From Sphingomonadales bacterium (GTDB lineage Bacteria; Pseudomonadota; Alphaproteobacteria; Sphingomonadales; Sphingomonadaceae): a stretch of DNA of 64,000 nt. Position 1 is the first letter of the stretch, and each line of letters opens with the position of its first letter. The notes under the pieces were generated by a model, which was given only the letters and a program-made list of their open reading frames with translations, was not told the DNA's origin and did no database searches. The DNA lies in NCBI GenBank assembly GCA_016714795.1, contig JADKCA010000001.1, positions 744,001 to 808,000 on the forward strand, given 5' to 3'. A program made the position numbers and the translations under genes. Positions 35,794 through 44,964 of this stretch are shown here, piece by piece.

Positions 35794-36939
35794 TCAGACC
35801 CCGCAATTCTTCTGCGGGGTCGCCTGCGCAACACTCTTCAGCGCGTCCTTGCCGTAAATGTCATTTGAGAAGCGGATCTTGCCGCCCGCATCCACGCTCG
35901 CCGTGAAATAGGCGATATAGACGGGGATGGGGGCCGTGAGCGGCACCATCTGGGTCTTGGCAGACTTCACGATGGCATCGGCCTTGGCGCGCGTTGTGAC
36001 GCCCTCCAGAAGCGTTGCGGCAAAGTCCAGTGCGTTGCCCACACGGATGCAGCCATGGCTAAAGGCACGGACGGGCAGGGCGAAGTGGCGCTTGCTGGGT
36101 GTATCATGCAGATAAATCGCTTGCGGATTGGGCATGGCGAGTTTCATCTGCCCCAATGCGTTGCTCGGCCCCGGTTTCTGGCGGTAACGGCCTTGATCGA
36201 ATACATAGCCACGCGCCGCTGCAGCAGCAGGTGCCCGACGCATCAGCCCGCCCACGCTTTCACGCACGATACTCTCCGGCACCTCCCACCAGGGATTGTA
36301 GATCACGCCTGAAATCTGCGCAGACAACACCGGCGTGGGCGTGCTCAGCTTGCCCACCACGACGGGCCAGATGCGGGCTGGCTTGCCGGTCTCGCTCAGC
36401 GTCGCCTCAAAGGCCGGAACATTGACCAGCACATGGCGCGGCCCCAGATCGAGCGGCATCCAGCGCCAGCGCTCCATATTGAGCGCGATGCGCGCCTTGC
36501 GCAGCGCATTGGGCTCGGTCGCATAAGCGGCTTTGAGCACGGCATAATCGGGGTGGCGCGGGGAGAGTGCGCGGAAAAAGGCATCAAGGTCATGCGCTGC
36601 CAGCGCGGCGAAAAGTCGGGCTTGCAGATCTATCGCCTGATCCGATGCGTCATCGATGGCCCATCCTGTGCGCGGTGTGGCCCCCAGCAGATGCTGCCGC
36701 GCCAAAGCGAGCGCTGCCCCGGTCGCGGCCGCATCCAGCTGTGCGGCATCAGTCTGATCGAGTGCGGGGACAGGCTGCACCGGCAGTGCATCAGCCGAAG
36801 CATGGGCCAGCCAGGTCTTGAGCTGGGCAATCTCTTGCACGCTCCAGACCGCAACAGGGGCAGGCACTGGTGTCTCTGCAACCGGCTCCGCCGCGCAGGA
36901 AAAAGGCGGGACCATGATCAACAATATTGCGCGTTTCAT
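35794..36939 (-). CDS. L,D-transpeptidase (YcbB/YkuD type)
   Basis: A 381-residue envelope protein. MKRAILLIMVPPFSCAAE looks like a lipoprotein signal. A helical region (about 30-170) precedes the YkuD catalytic domain with FSHGCIRVGNALDFA, which holds the catalytic Cys and upstream His. VIYNPWWEVPESIVRE and GPSNALGQMKLAMPNPQAIYLHDTPSK are typical of the YcbB-like branch that makes 3-3 peptidoglycan cross-links. ATG 36939 is preferred to 36969 as it starts the signal. It is divergent from another YkuD-type gene. Confidence 0.88.
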   Translation of the reverse strand: MKRAILLIMVPPFSCAAEPVAETPVPAPVAVWSVQEIAQLKTWLAHASADALPVQPVPALDQTDAAQLDAAATGAALALARQHLLGATPRTGWAIDDASDQAIDLQARLFAALAAHDLDAFFRALSPRHPDYAVLKAAYATEPNALRKARIALNMERWRWMPLDLGPRHVLVNVPAFEATLSETGKPARIWPVVVGKLSTPTPVLSAQISGVIYNPWWEVPESIVRESVGGLMRRAPAAAAARGYVFDQGRYRQKPGPSNALGQMKLAMPNPQAIYLHDTPSKRHFALPVRAFSHGCIRVGNALDFAATLLEGVTTRAKADAIVKSAKTQMVPLTAPIPVYIAYFTASVDAGGKIRFSNDIYGKDALKSVAQATPQKNCGV

Positions 36940-37026
36940 TCGATCTGGCCCGGTTTTGTTGTCATTCATGGCGCGAATGGAAGGTGCGGTCTGGAAATTG
37001 CAGACCGGCCTCGCTATTTAGCCATC

Positions 37027-37620
37027 ATGAGTTCGTGGAACAGACGCACCTTTCTGGCAAGCGGTTTGACAGCGACGGCTGCCGCCATGCTTCCTCCGCG
37101 CATGGCCTTTGCCACAGAGCGCCCGCGCCTGCTTGATGACGCGATGGGCGCGCTCGCCCGCCATGGCGCGCGCATCAGCCATCGTGACGTCGTGGGTCTG
37201 GTCGATTTCGCCATCCCCTCGCGCGCGCCGCGCTTTCATCTGGTCGATCTGGCCGGGGGCAAAGTGGAAACGTTGCTCGTTGCCCATGGCAAGGGGTCTG
37301 ATCCTGACCACAGCGGCTGGCTCCAGCGGTTTTCGAACGTGCCGGGTTCGGAAGCATCGTCCAACGGGGCCTATCTCACCGGCAGTGAATATGTCGGCAA
37401 ACATGGCCGGTCACAGCGGCTGATCGGGCTCGACGCCAGCAACGATCTGGCCGAAGAGCGCGCGATTGTGGTTCACGCGGCCGACTATGTTGGCGATGAG
37501 GTGTTGCGGATGCAGGGCAAGCTTGGCCGCAGTCAGGGCTGCTTCGCTGTGCAGAGCGCTGATCTGGCCACTGTGCTGGCGCGTCTGGGCGAAGGGCGGC
37601 TGATCTACGCCGGGAAATAG
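37027..37620 (+). CDS. murein L,D-transpeptidase catalytic domain (YkuD_2) family protein
   Basis: A 197-residue protein with a twin-arginine-like signal (MSSWNRRTFLASGLTATAAAM). The compact catalytic domain includes YLTGSEYVGKHGRSQRLIGLD, AIVVHAADYV with the conserved His and LGRSQGCFAVQ with the catalytic Cys. It acts in the periplasm, probably on peptidoglycan stem peptides. The pair with the divergent transpeptidase (87 bases between starts) suggests shared control. The long frame upstream is antisense to the neighbour. Confidence 0.82.
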   Translation: MSSWNRRTFLASGLTATAAAMLPPRMAFATERPRLLDDAMGALARHGARISHRDVVGLVDFAIPSRAPRFHLVDLAGGKVETLLVAHGKGSDPDHSGWLQRFSNVPGSEASSNGAYLTGSEYVGKHGRSQRLIGLDASNDLAEERAIVVHAADYVGDEVLRMQGKLGRSQGCFAVQSADLATVLARLGEGRLIYAGK

Positions 37621-37696
37621 CGCCACCCCGTTTCAATTGACAACGCATCGCCCATGATGCAGCTTTCCCGTTCCAACGCGTTGGAGGGGAAAAATC

Positions 37697-38134
37697 ATGG
37701 AAAACACGATATTGGCACCAGCCGCCGTGCTGGTGTTCTGGTCGCTGGTGATGCTGTTGTGGATGGCGTTCACGCGCTTTCCGGCGATTGCCAAGTCCGG
37801 CATGGACATCAAGAACACGCCGCCGGGTGGGCGCGGCCAGGATCTGGACGGCGTTTTGCCGGATAAGGTGCAGTGGAAATCGCACAATTATGCGCATCTG
37901 ATGGAACAGCCGACCATCTTTTACGCCACCGTGTTCATTCTGGCCTTGTCTGGCGCAGGCGGGGGCGTGAACACGCAACTGGCCTGGGGCTATGCCATTT
38001 TGCGCATTCTCCATTCGATCTGGCAGGCGACCGTCAATACGATCATGCCGGTGCGGTTCGGGCTGTTTCTGGCTTCAACCGGGTGTCTGGTGGCGCTGTC
38101 CGTCAGCGCGCTGCGCGTCACTCTGGGAGGCTGA
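37697..38134 (+). CDS. MAPEG family membrane protein 1
   Basis: A 145-residue protein with four membrane helices and the MAPEG pattern: a first helix, the loop KVQWKSHNYAHLMEQPTIFYATVFILAL and the short helix LRILHSIWQATVNTIMPVR. MAPEG proteins include glutathione-dependent detoxification and eicosanoid enzymes; most bacterial members have no known substrate. It starts 14 bases after ggagggg and is followed 3 bases later by a paralogue. Confidence 0.85.
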   Translation: MENTILAPAAVLVFWSLVMLLWMAFTRFPAIAKSGMDIKNTPPGGRGQDLDGVLPDKVQWKSHNYAHLMEQPTIFYATVFILALSGAGGGVNTQLAWGYAILRILHSIWQATVNTIMPVRFGLFLASTGCLVALSVSALRVTLGG

Positions 38135-38137
38135 GCC

Positions 38138-38566
38138 ATGAATGCACAAATTCTTCAGCCCGTCGTCGCGCTCGCAGTTTGGACCATGGTGATGTGGGTG
38201 TGGATGTATGCCACGCGCATTCCCGCCATGGGGGCCGCCAAGATCGAGGCCGACTCGCTGGTGCAGCAAGGGGCAAAGTCGCTTGATGAGTTGCTGCCCG
38301 CGCACGTTCAGTGGAAGGCGCAGAATTACAACCATCTGCACGAAGCACCGACGGTGTTTTACGCAGTGGCGCTTGCGCTGGCCCTGCTGGGGGCGGGCAA
38401 TGGTTTCAACGCCATGCTGGCATGGATCTATGTGGGACTGCGTGTCGTGCACAGCCTCGTGCAGGCGACTGTCAACAAGGTGATGCTGCGCTTCCTGATC
38501 TTCGCGCTGTCCAGCCTTGTCCTGATGATGCTGACCGCCCACGCCGCCATGGTGGCGTTCGCCTGA
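38138..38566 (+). CDS. MAPEG family membrane protein 2
   Basis: A 142-residue paralogue of the preceding gene, with the same four helices and the loop VQWKAQNYNHLHEAPTVFYAVALALAL, then LRVVHSLVQATVNKVMLR. The two genes are 3 bases apart and almost certainly cotranscribed, so the products could form heterotrimers (MAPEG proteins are trimers). Substrate unknown. Confidence 0.85.
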   Translation: MNAQILQPVVALAVWTMVMWVWMYATRIPAMGAAKIEADSLVQQGAKSLDELLPAHVQWKAQNYNHLHEAPTVFYAVALALALLGAGNGFNAMLAWIYVGLRVVHSLVQATVNKVMLRFLIFALSSLVLMMLTAHAAMVAFA

Positions 38567-38568
38567 TC

Positions 38569-38697
38569 TTAGCGGGAGCCGGGGTCAGAGACCGGCTCCT
38601 CGGCGGCTTTTTCGGACATTCCGGCTTTGCGTTTGCGCAAATTGGCCCGCAAGGCAGCGGCCAAGCGCTCTTCTTTTGTCAGCTTTTTATCAGTCAT
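38569..38697 (-). CDS. 42-residue basic protein
   Basis: A short gene encoding MTDKKLTKEERLAAALRAN followed by LRKRKAGMSEKAAEEP. The N-terminal half is a strongly charged amphipathic helix rich in Lys, Arg and Ala. Proteins beginning (M)(S/T)DKKLTKEERLAAALR are frequent in sphingomonad genomes but have no known role. It ends convergently 3 bases from the second MAPEG gene and is divergent from the tRNA-Thr gene. Confidence 0.6.
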   Translation of the reverse strand: MTDKKLTKEERLAAALRANLRKRKAGMSEKAAEEPVSDPGSR

Positions 38698-38796
38698 GGC
38701 GGTTAAAGTGCCACGAGCGCCTTGACCGGTCTACACGATTTGTTCATAGGCGCGCGGCATTGAACGGCGTAGCGGGTCTCCGAAACGCCATTTCAA

Positions 38797-38871
<75 letters not shown>

Positions 38872-38975
38872 CTTCTTCCCCGTTAACCTTGACGGCCCGT
38901 TTACTTTTGGGTTGCCCCGGCGCAGACTTTGCGTTCGGGCGCGTGGAGTTTTGTCATGCGCGGGGAAGGGAGAGT

Positions 38976-39689
38976 ATGATGAAATCTCTGAATGCGTTGT
39001 CTGCCGAACTGCTCGGCACATTCTGGCTGGTGCTGGGAGGCTGCGGAAGCGCGGTGCTCGCGGCCAAAGGTATTGGTCTGCTTGGCGTCAGCCTGGCCTT
39101 TGGCCTCGCGGTCCTGACCGGCGCTGTGGCGTTTGGTCCGATTTCCGGCGGGCATTTCAATCCGGCGGTGACATTCGGGCTGTGGGCGGGCGGTCGCTTC
39201 CCGCAGCGCAACGTTCTGCCTTATGTTCTGGCACAGGTTGTGGGAGCCACGATTGCCGCCGCCGTGATCTATATCATCGCCAGCGGAAAGGCGGGCGTGG
39301 ACGCTTCGTCCATCGGCCTTGCCACCAACGGCTTTGGAGAGCATTCACCGCTCCATTATGGCGCGCTGGCGGCCTTTGTAACCGAATTCGTTCTGACGGC
39401 GGCTTTTCTGTATATCATCATGGGGGCAACCGCACCGGGTGCCAATCCCGCACTTGCCCCGGTGGCGATCGGGCTGGCGCTGACACTGATCCACCTGATT
39501 TCGATCCCGGTCACAAACACGTCGGTCAATCCGGCGCGCTCCACCGGCCCGGCCTTGCTGGAAGGCGGCATCGCGCTTCAGCAGATCTGGTTGTTCTGGC
39601 TGGCCCCGATTCTGGGCGGCATCTTTGGTGCCTGGCTCTACAATCAGGTTTCCCGCCCGGACGTGATCGAAGACGAATACGAAGATTGA
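38976..39689 (+). CDS. aqpZ: aquaporin Z
   Basis: A 237-residue water channel with six helices and the two pore half-helices FNPAVTF and VNPARSTGPALL. Selectivity-filter context (GGHFNPA and ISIPVTNTSVNPARS) fits AqpZ rather than glycerol facilitators. Two adjacent ATG codons (38976, 38979) could start it. It follows the tRNA-Thr gene by about 100 bases and is monocistronic or leads into the DMT transporter. Confidence 0.93.
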   Translation: MMKSLNALSAELLGTFWLVLGGCGSAVLAAKGIGLLGVSLAFGLAVLTGAVAFGPISGGHFNPAVTFGLWAGGRFPQRNVLPYVLAQVVGATIAAAVIYIIASGKAGVDASSIGLATNGFGEHSPLHYGALAAFVTEFVLTAAFLYIIMGATAPGANPALAPVAIGLALTLIHLISIPVTNTSVNPARSTGPALLEGGIALQQIWLFWLAPILGGIFGAWLYNQVSRPDVIEDEYED

Positions 39690-39730
39690 CCGGTTGACCG
39701 TCCGGCCTTCGCCTGTGCAAGGGGGAAGGC

Positions 39731-40651
39731 ATGGACGGAACCGCCACGGCACATCAGACAGGGAGCATGGGGCAGGGCCGCGTGCTCCTTGCTTTTGCCG
39801 CCGTCACGCTGATCTGGGGCACCACCTGGATCGTGATCAAGGGCCAGTTGGGCATTGTGCCGCCAAGCTGGTCGGTCGCCTACCGCTTTCTGCTGGGCTC
39901 TGCCGTGATGTTTGCCGTCGCGCTCGTCATGCGAGAGCGGTTGTGGCTGGACGGGCGCGCGACAGGGTTCGTGGCGCTGTTTGGCATTGCGCAATTCTGC
40001 TTCAACTTCAATTTTGTCTATCGGGCTGAGCAATATGTCACCTCCGGCCTGGTTGCGGTGATATTTGCGCTGCTGTTTGTCCCCAACACGCTGTTTGCCC
40101 GTCTCTTTCTGGGGCAGACGTTCACCCGTCGCTTTCTGGCGGGATCATTGGTGGCACTAACCGGCATCGCGCTGCTCTTTGCACAGGAAGCGGCGGGGGA
40201 TAACGCCGCCCGGTCTGCCAGCCTTGCCGGCATCGGGTTTACACTGGCCGGCGTATTGTCTGCCTCCACTGCCAATGTCATGCAGGCGAGCCCGACTGCG
40301 CGACGGCTCTCGATGGTGGCCATGCTCGCCTGGGGCATGTTGATCGGTGGACTGATCGATGTTGCCTGGGCATGGGTCACCACAGGGCCGCCGGTCATCG
40401 ATCCGCATCCTGCATATTTTCTGGGCCTTGCCTATCTTGGCGCGGTGGCGAGTGCCTTGGCCTTCACACTGTATTTCTGGACCATCCGCCAGCTTGGGCC
40501 GGGCAAAGCCGCCTATTCCAGTGTCGTCATCCCGGTGATTGCCATGAGCATTTCAACCGTGGCTGAAGGCTATCAGTGGAGCGTTCTGTCCATCGCGGGC
40601 GGCCTGCTTGCTTTGGCGGGCATGGTGATCGCGCTGGGCGGTCGCGACTAA
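39731..40651 (+). CDS. DMT-superfamily (EamA) transporter
   Basis: A 306-residue protein with ten predicted helices in two EamA repeats (LLAFAAVTLIWGTTWIVIKGQ and, second half, YLGAVASALAFTLYFWTIRQLGPGKAAYSSVVIPV). Such carriers export amino acids and other small metabolites; the substrate is unknown. ATG 39731 is the likely start. The stop overlaps the convergent DUF952 gene by 4 bases. Confidence 0.88.
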   Translation: MDGTATAHQTGSMGQGRVLLAFAAVTLIWGTTWIVIKGQLGIVPPSWSVAYRFLLGSAVMFAVALVMRERLWLDGRATGFVALFGIAQFCFNFNFVYRAEQYVTSGLVAVIFALLFVPNTLFARLFLGQTFTRRFLAGSLVALTGIALLFAQEAAGDNAARSASLAGIGFTLAGVLSASTANVMQASPTARRLSMVAMLAWGMLIGGLIDVAWAWVTTGPPVIDPHPAYFLGLAYLGAVASALAFTLYFWTIRQLGPGKAAYSSVVIPVIAMSISTVAEGYQWSVLSIAGGLLALAGMVIALGGRD

Positions 40652-40950
40652 CGGGTGATATGGTGGCGCACCGCGCTTGACGGCAATGGCGCGTAAAGAT
40701 GCGGAAACAGAGCGCCGCCGCGCGAGACTTCCCACCGCACCGCATCGCCCAATCCGTCCAGATCAATCTCTGCGACAACAAGCCCATTCTGCCCGGCGAA
40801 ATGTTTGGCCAGCGTCTCCTCCACCTGATCGGCGGTGGACATGTGAATATAGCCATCTGCCAGATCGACTGGCGCGCCAAGGAACACACTCTCGCGCTGA
40901 AAGGCGGCCCATTGGTCTGCTGTAAAAATCTTGAAGGCGGTGTTTGTCAT
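40648..40950 (-). CDS. DUF952 family protein
   Basis: A 100-residue protein with the DUF952 core: AFKIFTADQWAAFQ, LADGYIHMSTADQVEETLAKHFAG and DAVRWEVSRGGALFPHLYAPLP. The conserved GYIHMST and FPHLY motifs make the assignment safe. The family resembles glutathione S-transferase-like or hydrolase folds of unknown role. The start at 40950 is 3 bases from the divergent DUF1192 start, so the two promoters must overlap coding sequence. Confidence 0.85.
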   Translation of the reverse strand: MTNTAFKIFTADQWAAFQRESVFLGAPVDLADGYIHMSTADQVEETLAKHFAGQNGLVVAEIDLDGLGDAVRWEVSRGGALFPHLYAPLPSSAVRHHITR

Positions 40951-40953
40951 CCG

Positions 40954-41193
40954 ATGGATATTGACAGCATGGCGGCAACGCGCAACCCTTTGAGGATGGA
41001 CTTGGATGAACTGCTTCCGCGTCGCGCGGATGACCCGCTGGTCTTGCTGACGAAGCAGGATCTGGATCCGCTCTCGGTGGACGAGCTGAACGCGCGCATC
41101 GCCGTGCTGGACAGCGAGATTGCCCGAACGCGCGGAAAGATTGAAGGCGCCGTTAACCATCTTGCAAGTGCCGAAGCCTTATTCAAACACTGA
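40954..41193 (+). CDS. DUF1192 family protein
   Basis: A 79-residue protein ending in a short coiled coil (LSVDELNARIAVLDSEIARTRG). The core MDLDELLPRRADDPLVLLTKQDLDPLSVDEL is the DUF1192 signature, found in alphaproteobacteria with unknown role. ATG 40954 is the longest start; ATG 40969 (MAATRNPLR) is also possible. clpA follows after 52 bases. Confidence 0.82.
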   Translation: MDIDSMAATRNPLRMDLDELLPRRADDPLVLLTKQDLDPLSVDELNARIAVLDSEIARTRGKIEGAVNHLASAEALFKH

Positions 41194-41245
41194 CTTGATG
41201 TTTGCGTGGAGACGCCCGACATAGGGGCCAAGGAGTTATTGCATC

Positions 41246-43574
41246 ATGCCGTCATTTGCCCGCGCCCTGGAAACCACGCTGCACAACGCGCTGACCGCCG
41301 CAAAGGACCGCGCGCATGAATATGCGACGCTGGAGCATCTGCTGCTGGCGCTGGTGGATGATGACGATGCCAGCAAGGTCATGCTGGCCTGTGGCGTCGA
41401 TCTGGCCGAACTGCGGACCACGGTGGCCAATTATCTCGATACCGAACTGGAATCGATCAAGGGTGCTGACCGGATCGATCCGTCTCCCACCAGTGGCTTC
41501 CAGCGCGTGGTGCAGCGGGCCATCCTTCATGTCCAGTCGTCAGGTCGGGATGAAGTCACGGGCGCGAATGTGCTCGTCGCGCTGTTCAGCGAGCGAGAAA
41601 GCTATGCCGTCTATTTCCTGCAACAGCAGGATATGAGCCGCCTCGATGCCGTCAGCTTCATCAGCCACGGTGTAGGCAAGGGCAACGAAACGCAGGAAAC
41701 CAAGCGCCCCGAAGGGCAGGAGGACAAGGCGGAGCGCCGCCAGGAACAGCCCCCGCAAGGCAAGGGCAAGCAGGAAAACCCGCTCCAGCAATTCTGCGTC
41801 AACCTCAATGAGAAGGCGAAGAACGGCAAGGTTGATCCCTTGATCGGGCGTGGCCCGGAGGTGGATCGCACCATTCAGATCCTGTGCCGCCGCTCCAAGA
41901 ACAATCCGCTTTATGTGGGTGAGCCGGGTGTGGGCAAAACCGCGATTGCGGAAGGACTGGCCCGCAAGATCATCGAAGGTGATGTGCCCGATGTGCTCAA
42001 GCCTGCTGTCATCTACTCGCTGGATATGGGCGCGCTGCTGGCAGGCACCCGCTATCGCGGTGACTTTGAAGAGCGGCTGAAGGCGGTTGTGGCAGAGCTC
42101 GAAAAGCTGCCCGACGCGGTACTGTTCATTGATGAAATCCACACGGTGATCGGGGCAGGGGCCACGAGCGGCGGGGCGATGGACGCCTCCAACCTGCTCA
42201 AACCCGCTTTGTCTGGCGGCGTGATCCGCTGTATCGGTTCCACCACCTACAAGGAATTCCGCAATCACTTCGAGAAGGACCGTGCGCTGCTGCGCCGCTT
42301 CCAGAAGATCGACGTGAATGAGCCGAGCGTGGAGGATACGATCAAGATCCTTACCGGCCTGCGCTCTGCCTTTGAGGACCACCACAAGGTCAAATACACC
42401 GCCGACGCGATCAAGAGCGCGGTGGAGCTCTCCTCGCGCTACATCAACGACCGCAAGCTGCCCGACAAGGCGATAGACGTGATCGACGAAGTCGGCGCGA
42501 TGCAGATGCTGGTGCCCGAGGCCAAGCGCAAGAAAACCATCACCGCCAAGGAAATCGAAGCAGTGATCGCCACCATGGCGCGCATCCCGCCCAAATCGGT
42601 GTCGAGCGACGATAAGAAGGCACTGGAAACGCTGGAGAGCGATCTAAAGCGCGTTGTGTTTGGGCAGGATCTTGCCATCGAGAAATTGGCGTCTGCCATC
42701 AAGCTGAGCCGCGCAGGCCTGCGCGAGCCGGACAAGCCCATCGGCAATTACCTCTTCACCGGCCCCACCGGTGTCGGGAAGACCGAAGTGGCGCGTCAAC
42801 TCGCGGCAATCATGGGCATTCCGCTCCAGCGGTTCGACATGTCCGAATATATGGAGCGGCACAGCGTCTCCCGCCTGATCGGCGCGCCGCCGGGCTATGT
42901 CGGGTTTGATCAGGGCGGCCTGCTGACCGATGCGATTGATCAGCAACCGCACTGCGTGCTTCTGCTCGACGAGATCGAAAAGGCGCATCCGGATCTGTTC
43001 AACATCCTGTTGCAGGTGATGGACAATGGCCGCCTCACTGATCATCACGGCAAAACCGTTGATTTCCGCAACGTCATTCTGATCATGACGACCAATGCGG
43101 GCGCGGCTGACATGGCCAAGGACGGCATCGGCTTCGGCAACATCTCGCGCGAAGATGCGGGCGAGGATGCTGTGAGGAAGATGTTCACTCCCGAATTCCG
43201 CAACCGGCTCGATGCCATCGTGCCCTTTGGCTATCTGCCGCCGCAGGTCGTCGCCATGGTGGTGGACAAGTTCATCCTCCAGCTCGAACTCCAGCTGGCG
43301 GACCGCGACGTTCACATCAAGCTGGATGACGACGCCAAGGCCTGGCTCACCGAACGCGGCTATGACAAGCTTCTATGGCGCCCGCCCGATGGGCCGCCTG
43401 ATGCAGGAGAAGATCAAGCAGCCGCTGGCGGAGGAACTGCTGTTCGGCAAGCTCGTCCATGGCGGCGAGGTGGCGGTGCATCTGAAGGACAATGCGCTCA
43501 ACTTCGAAATCACGCCTGCGGCCCCGAAGAAGGGCAAGAAGGGCGGGAAGGCGAGCGCGAAGTCCGGGGTATGA
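41246..43574 (+). CDS. clpA: ATP-dependent Clp protease ATP-binding subunit ClpA, frameshifted near the end
   Basis: Unfoldase that feeds substrates to ClpP. An N-terminal double Clp-N domain (residues 1-140) with FARALETTLHNALTAAKDRAHEYATLEHLLLAL precedes two AAA+ modules: Walker A GEPGVGKTA with Walker B VLFIDEIH, and GPTGVGKTE with VLLLDEIEKAHP. The frame breaks at about 43372: as read it gives LLWRPPDGPP and runs to 43645, but removing one base gives KLYGARPMGRLMQEKIKQPL and ends at 43574, a normal 775-residue ClpA. No clpS lies directly upstream, where it is often found. Confidence 0.9.
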
Positions 43575-43641
43575 CCTTGCGAGTGAATGAGGCGGCGAGA
43601 GTGCGAATCCGTTTGGCAACGGTACGCGCGAAGGAAAGGCT

Positions 43642-43794
43642 TTGAACGCCACTTTGAGCGAATTCTGGGCGCAGCACACGGCGTCGATGGACGAAAGTTG
43701 GGTCATTTGTCCCAACGCGATGACCGCTTGGAAGCCGGGCGAAGACGAATATTGGAAGCGCAGGCCATCGCGCGCGTCGACCAACACCCCTTGA
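43642..43794 (+). CDS. possible 50-residue protein
   Basis: In the 442-base gap after clpA, TTG at 43642 follows aaggaaagg and opens a 50-codon frame, rich in Trp and acidic residues (LSEFWAQHTASMDESWVICP and AWKPGEDEYWKRRP). The composition is protein-like but I know no family, and the TTG start is weak evidence. The rest of the gap (43795-44016) holds nothing convincing except a short minus-strand frame. Confidence 0.3.
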   Translation: MNATLSEFWAQHTASMDESWVICPNAMTAWKPGEDEYWKRRPSRASTNTP

Positions 43795-44016
43795 CACCAC
43801 TCGTCATCCGCTCTTCCTTGTATGCAACACATACAGATAGGAGCGCAGCGCTCGGTTCAGGCTGGCGCTATCGCTCGCTTCCTGCGCTGGAATGCCCGCA
43901 AGCCGCCAGATTTCCATGCCCCCACGCGCCGCGCCGGGTGATGTGGGCAGTTCAGGGTTGGACAATCTCCACAATTCGGGCAGACTGATCCACATATTGT
44001 TTGCAAGGAGACCAAC

Positions 44017-44523
44017 ATGCGCCCCGTTATCGCCGTTTTGACCCTTCTCGCCCTGACGGGCTGCAACAAGTCTGACGAACCCAAAAAGGCGGAATCGGTT
44101 CTGATCAAGCGCGAGCCGGGCGCATGGAAAACTGACATCAAACTGGTCAAGCTGGATATGCCCGGCGCACCCAAGGAAATGGTTGACGTTGTGACGGCCG
44201 CGATGGGGCGATTGAAGGGTGTGGAAACATGCTTGACGGCAGAACAGGCTGCCAAGGAGGACATCGCCAAGGCTCTGGCCAAGGCTCCGGACAACAAAGG
44301 CGAATGCACCTTTGACAAAAAGGAAATTGGCAGCGGCCAGCTGGACGTGGTGATGACCTGCACCGATGCGGCGACGAAGGAAAGCATGACGATTTCGACA
44401 AAGGGCACGGTTGCTGCCAAATTGGCCAATGTCCGCATGACAATGGTCGGTAAGCAAAATGGTATGCCGATGACGCTGGAGCTCGATGCCGCCAACGTCT
44501 GGTCCGGCCCCTGCAAGTCATAA
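44017..44523 (+). CDS. DUF3617 lipoprotein
   Basis: A 168-residue lipoprotein. The signal MRPVIAVLTLLALTGC ends in a perfect lipobox (LTGC). The DUF3617 domain has REPGAWKTDIKLVKLDMPG, the paired cysteines CLTAEQ and CTFDKKEIGSGQLDVVMTC, and an SGPC end. The start follows caaggag. DUF3617 proteins are frequent in sphingomonads and their function is unknown. Confidence 0.85.
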   Translation: MRPVIAVLTLLALTGCNKSDEPKKAESVLIKREPGAWKTDIKLVKLDMPGAPKEMVDVVTAAMGRLKGVETCLTAEQAAKEDIAKALAKAPDNKGECTFDKKEIGSGQLDVVMTCTDAATKESMTISTKGTVAAKLANVRMTMVGKQNGMPMTLELDAANVWSGPCKS

Positions 44524-44548
44524 CAGTGCCATTCTGAGGAGAAATGCC

Positions 44549-44950
44549 ATGATCGGTTATGTCACATTGGGCAGTAACGATATGCCCAAGGCCCGCGCAT
44601 TCTATGACGCGCTGTTCGGTTCGATCGGAGCGGGGCGGATCATGGAATTTCCTGAAGAGATGGGCGGTTTTACCATGTGGGGGGTCAGCTGGGATGTGCC
44701 TGCCATCGCTGTGACCACGCCCTATGATCGTGAATCTGCAGCTGCCGGAAATGGCAATATGGTTGCACTCACACTCGACAGCCGGTCAAAGGTAGACGCG
44801 CTTTACGCCAAAGCACTGGAACTGGGCGGATCAGATGAAGGCGCGCCCGGGCTGCGCGGGGATGAAGGGCCTCAGGCGTTCTACGGCGCCTATTTCAGGG
44901 GGCCAGAAGGCCATAAATTCTGCGCGTACAAGATGGGTCCGGCAGACTGA
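44549..44950 (+). CDS. VOC (glyoxalase-like) family protein
   Basis: A 133-residue vicinal-oxygen-chelate protein with two beta-alpha-beta-beta-beta units: MIGYVTLGSNDMPKARAFYDAL and AALYAKALELGG-type helix followed by GAYFRGPEGHKFCAYK. The fold usually binds a metal for glyoxalase, dioxygenase or resistance reactions, but here few metal ligands are evident, so the reaction is unknown. ATG 44549 follows gaggagaaatgcc. Confidence 0.85.
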   Translation: MIGYVTLGSNDMPKARAFYDALFGSIGAGRIMEFPEEMGGFTMWGVSWDVPAIAVTTPYDRESAAAGNGNMVALTLDSRSKVDALYAKALELGGSDEGAPGLRGDEGPQAFYGAYFRGPEGHKFCAYKMGPAD

Positions 44951-44964
44951 GCGGCTGAGCGACA

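Noticed and set aside
43804..44457. Minus-strand frame opposite the DUF3617 gene
   Set aside because: The plus-strand gene has a lipobox and a ribosome-binding site. The short minus frame ending in RSYLYVLHTRKSG has no start signal and no known relatives.
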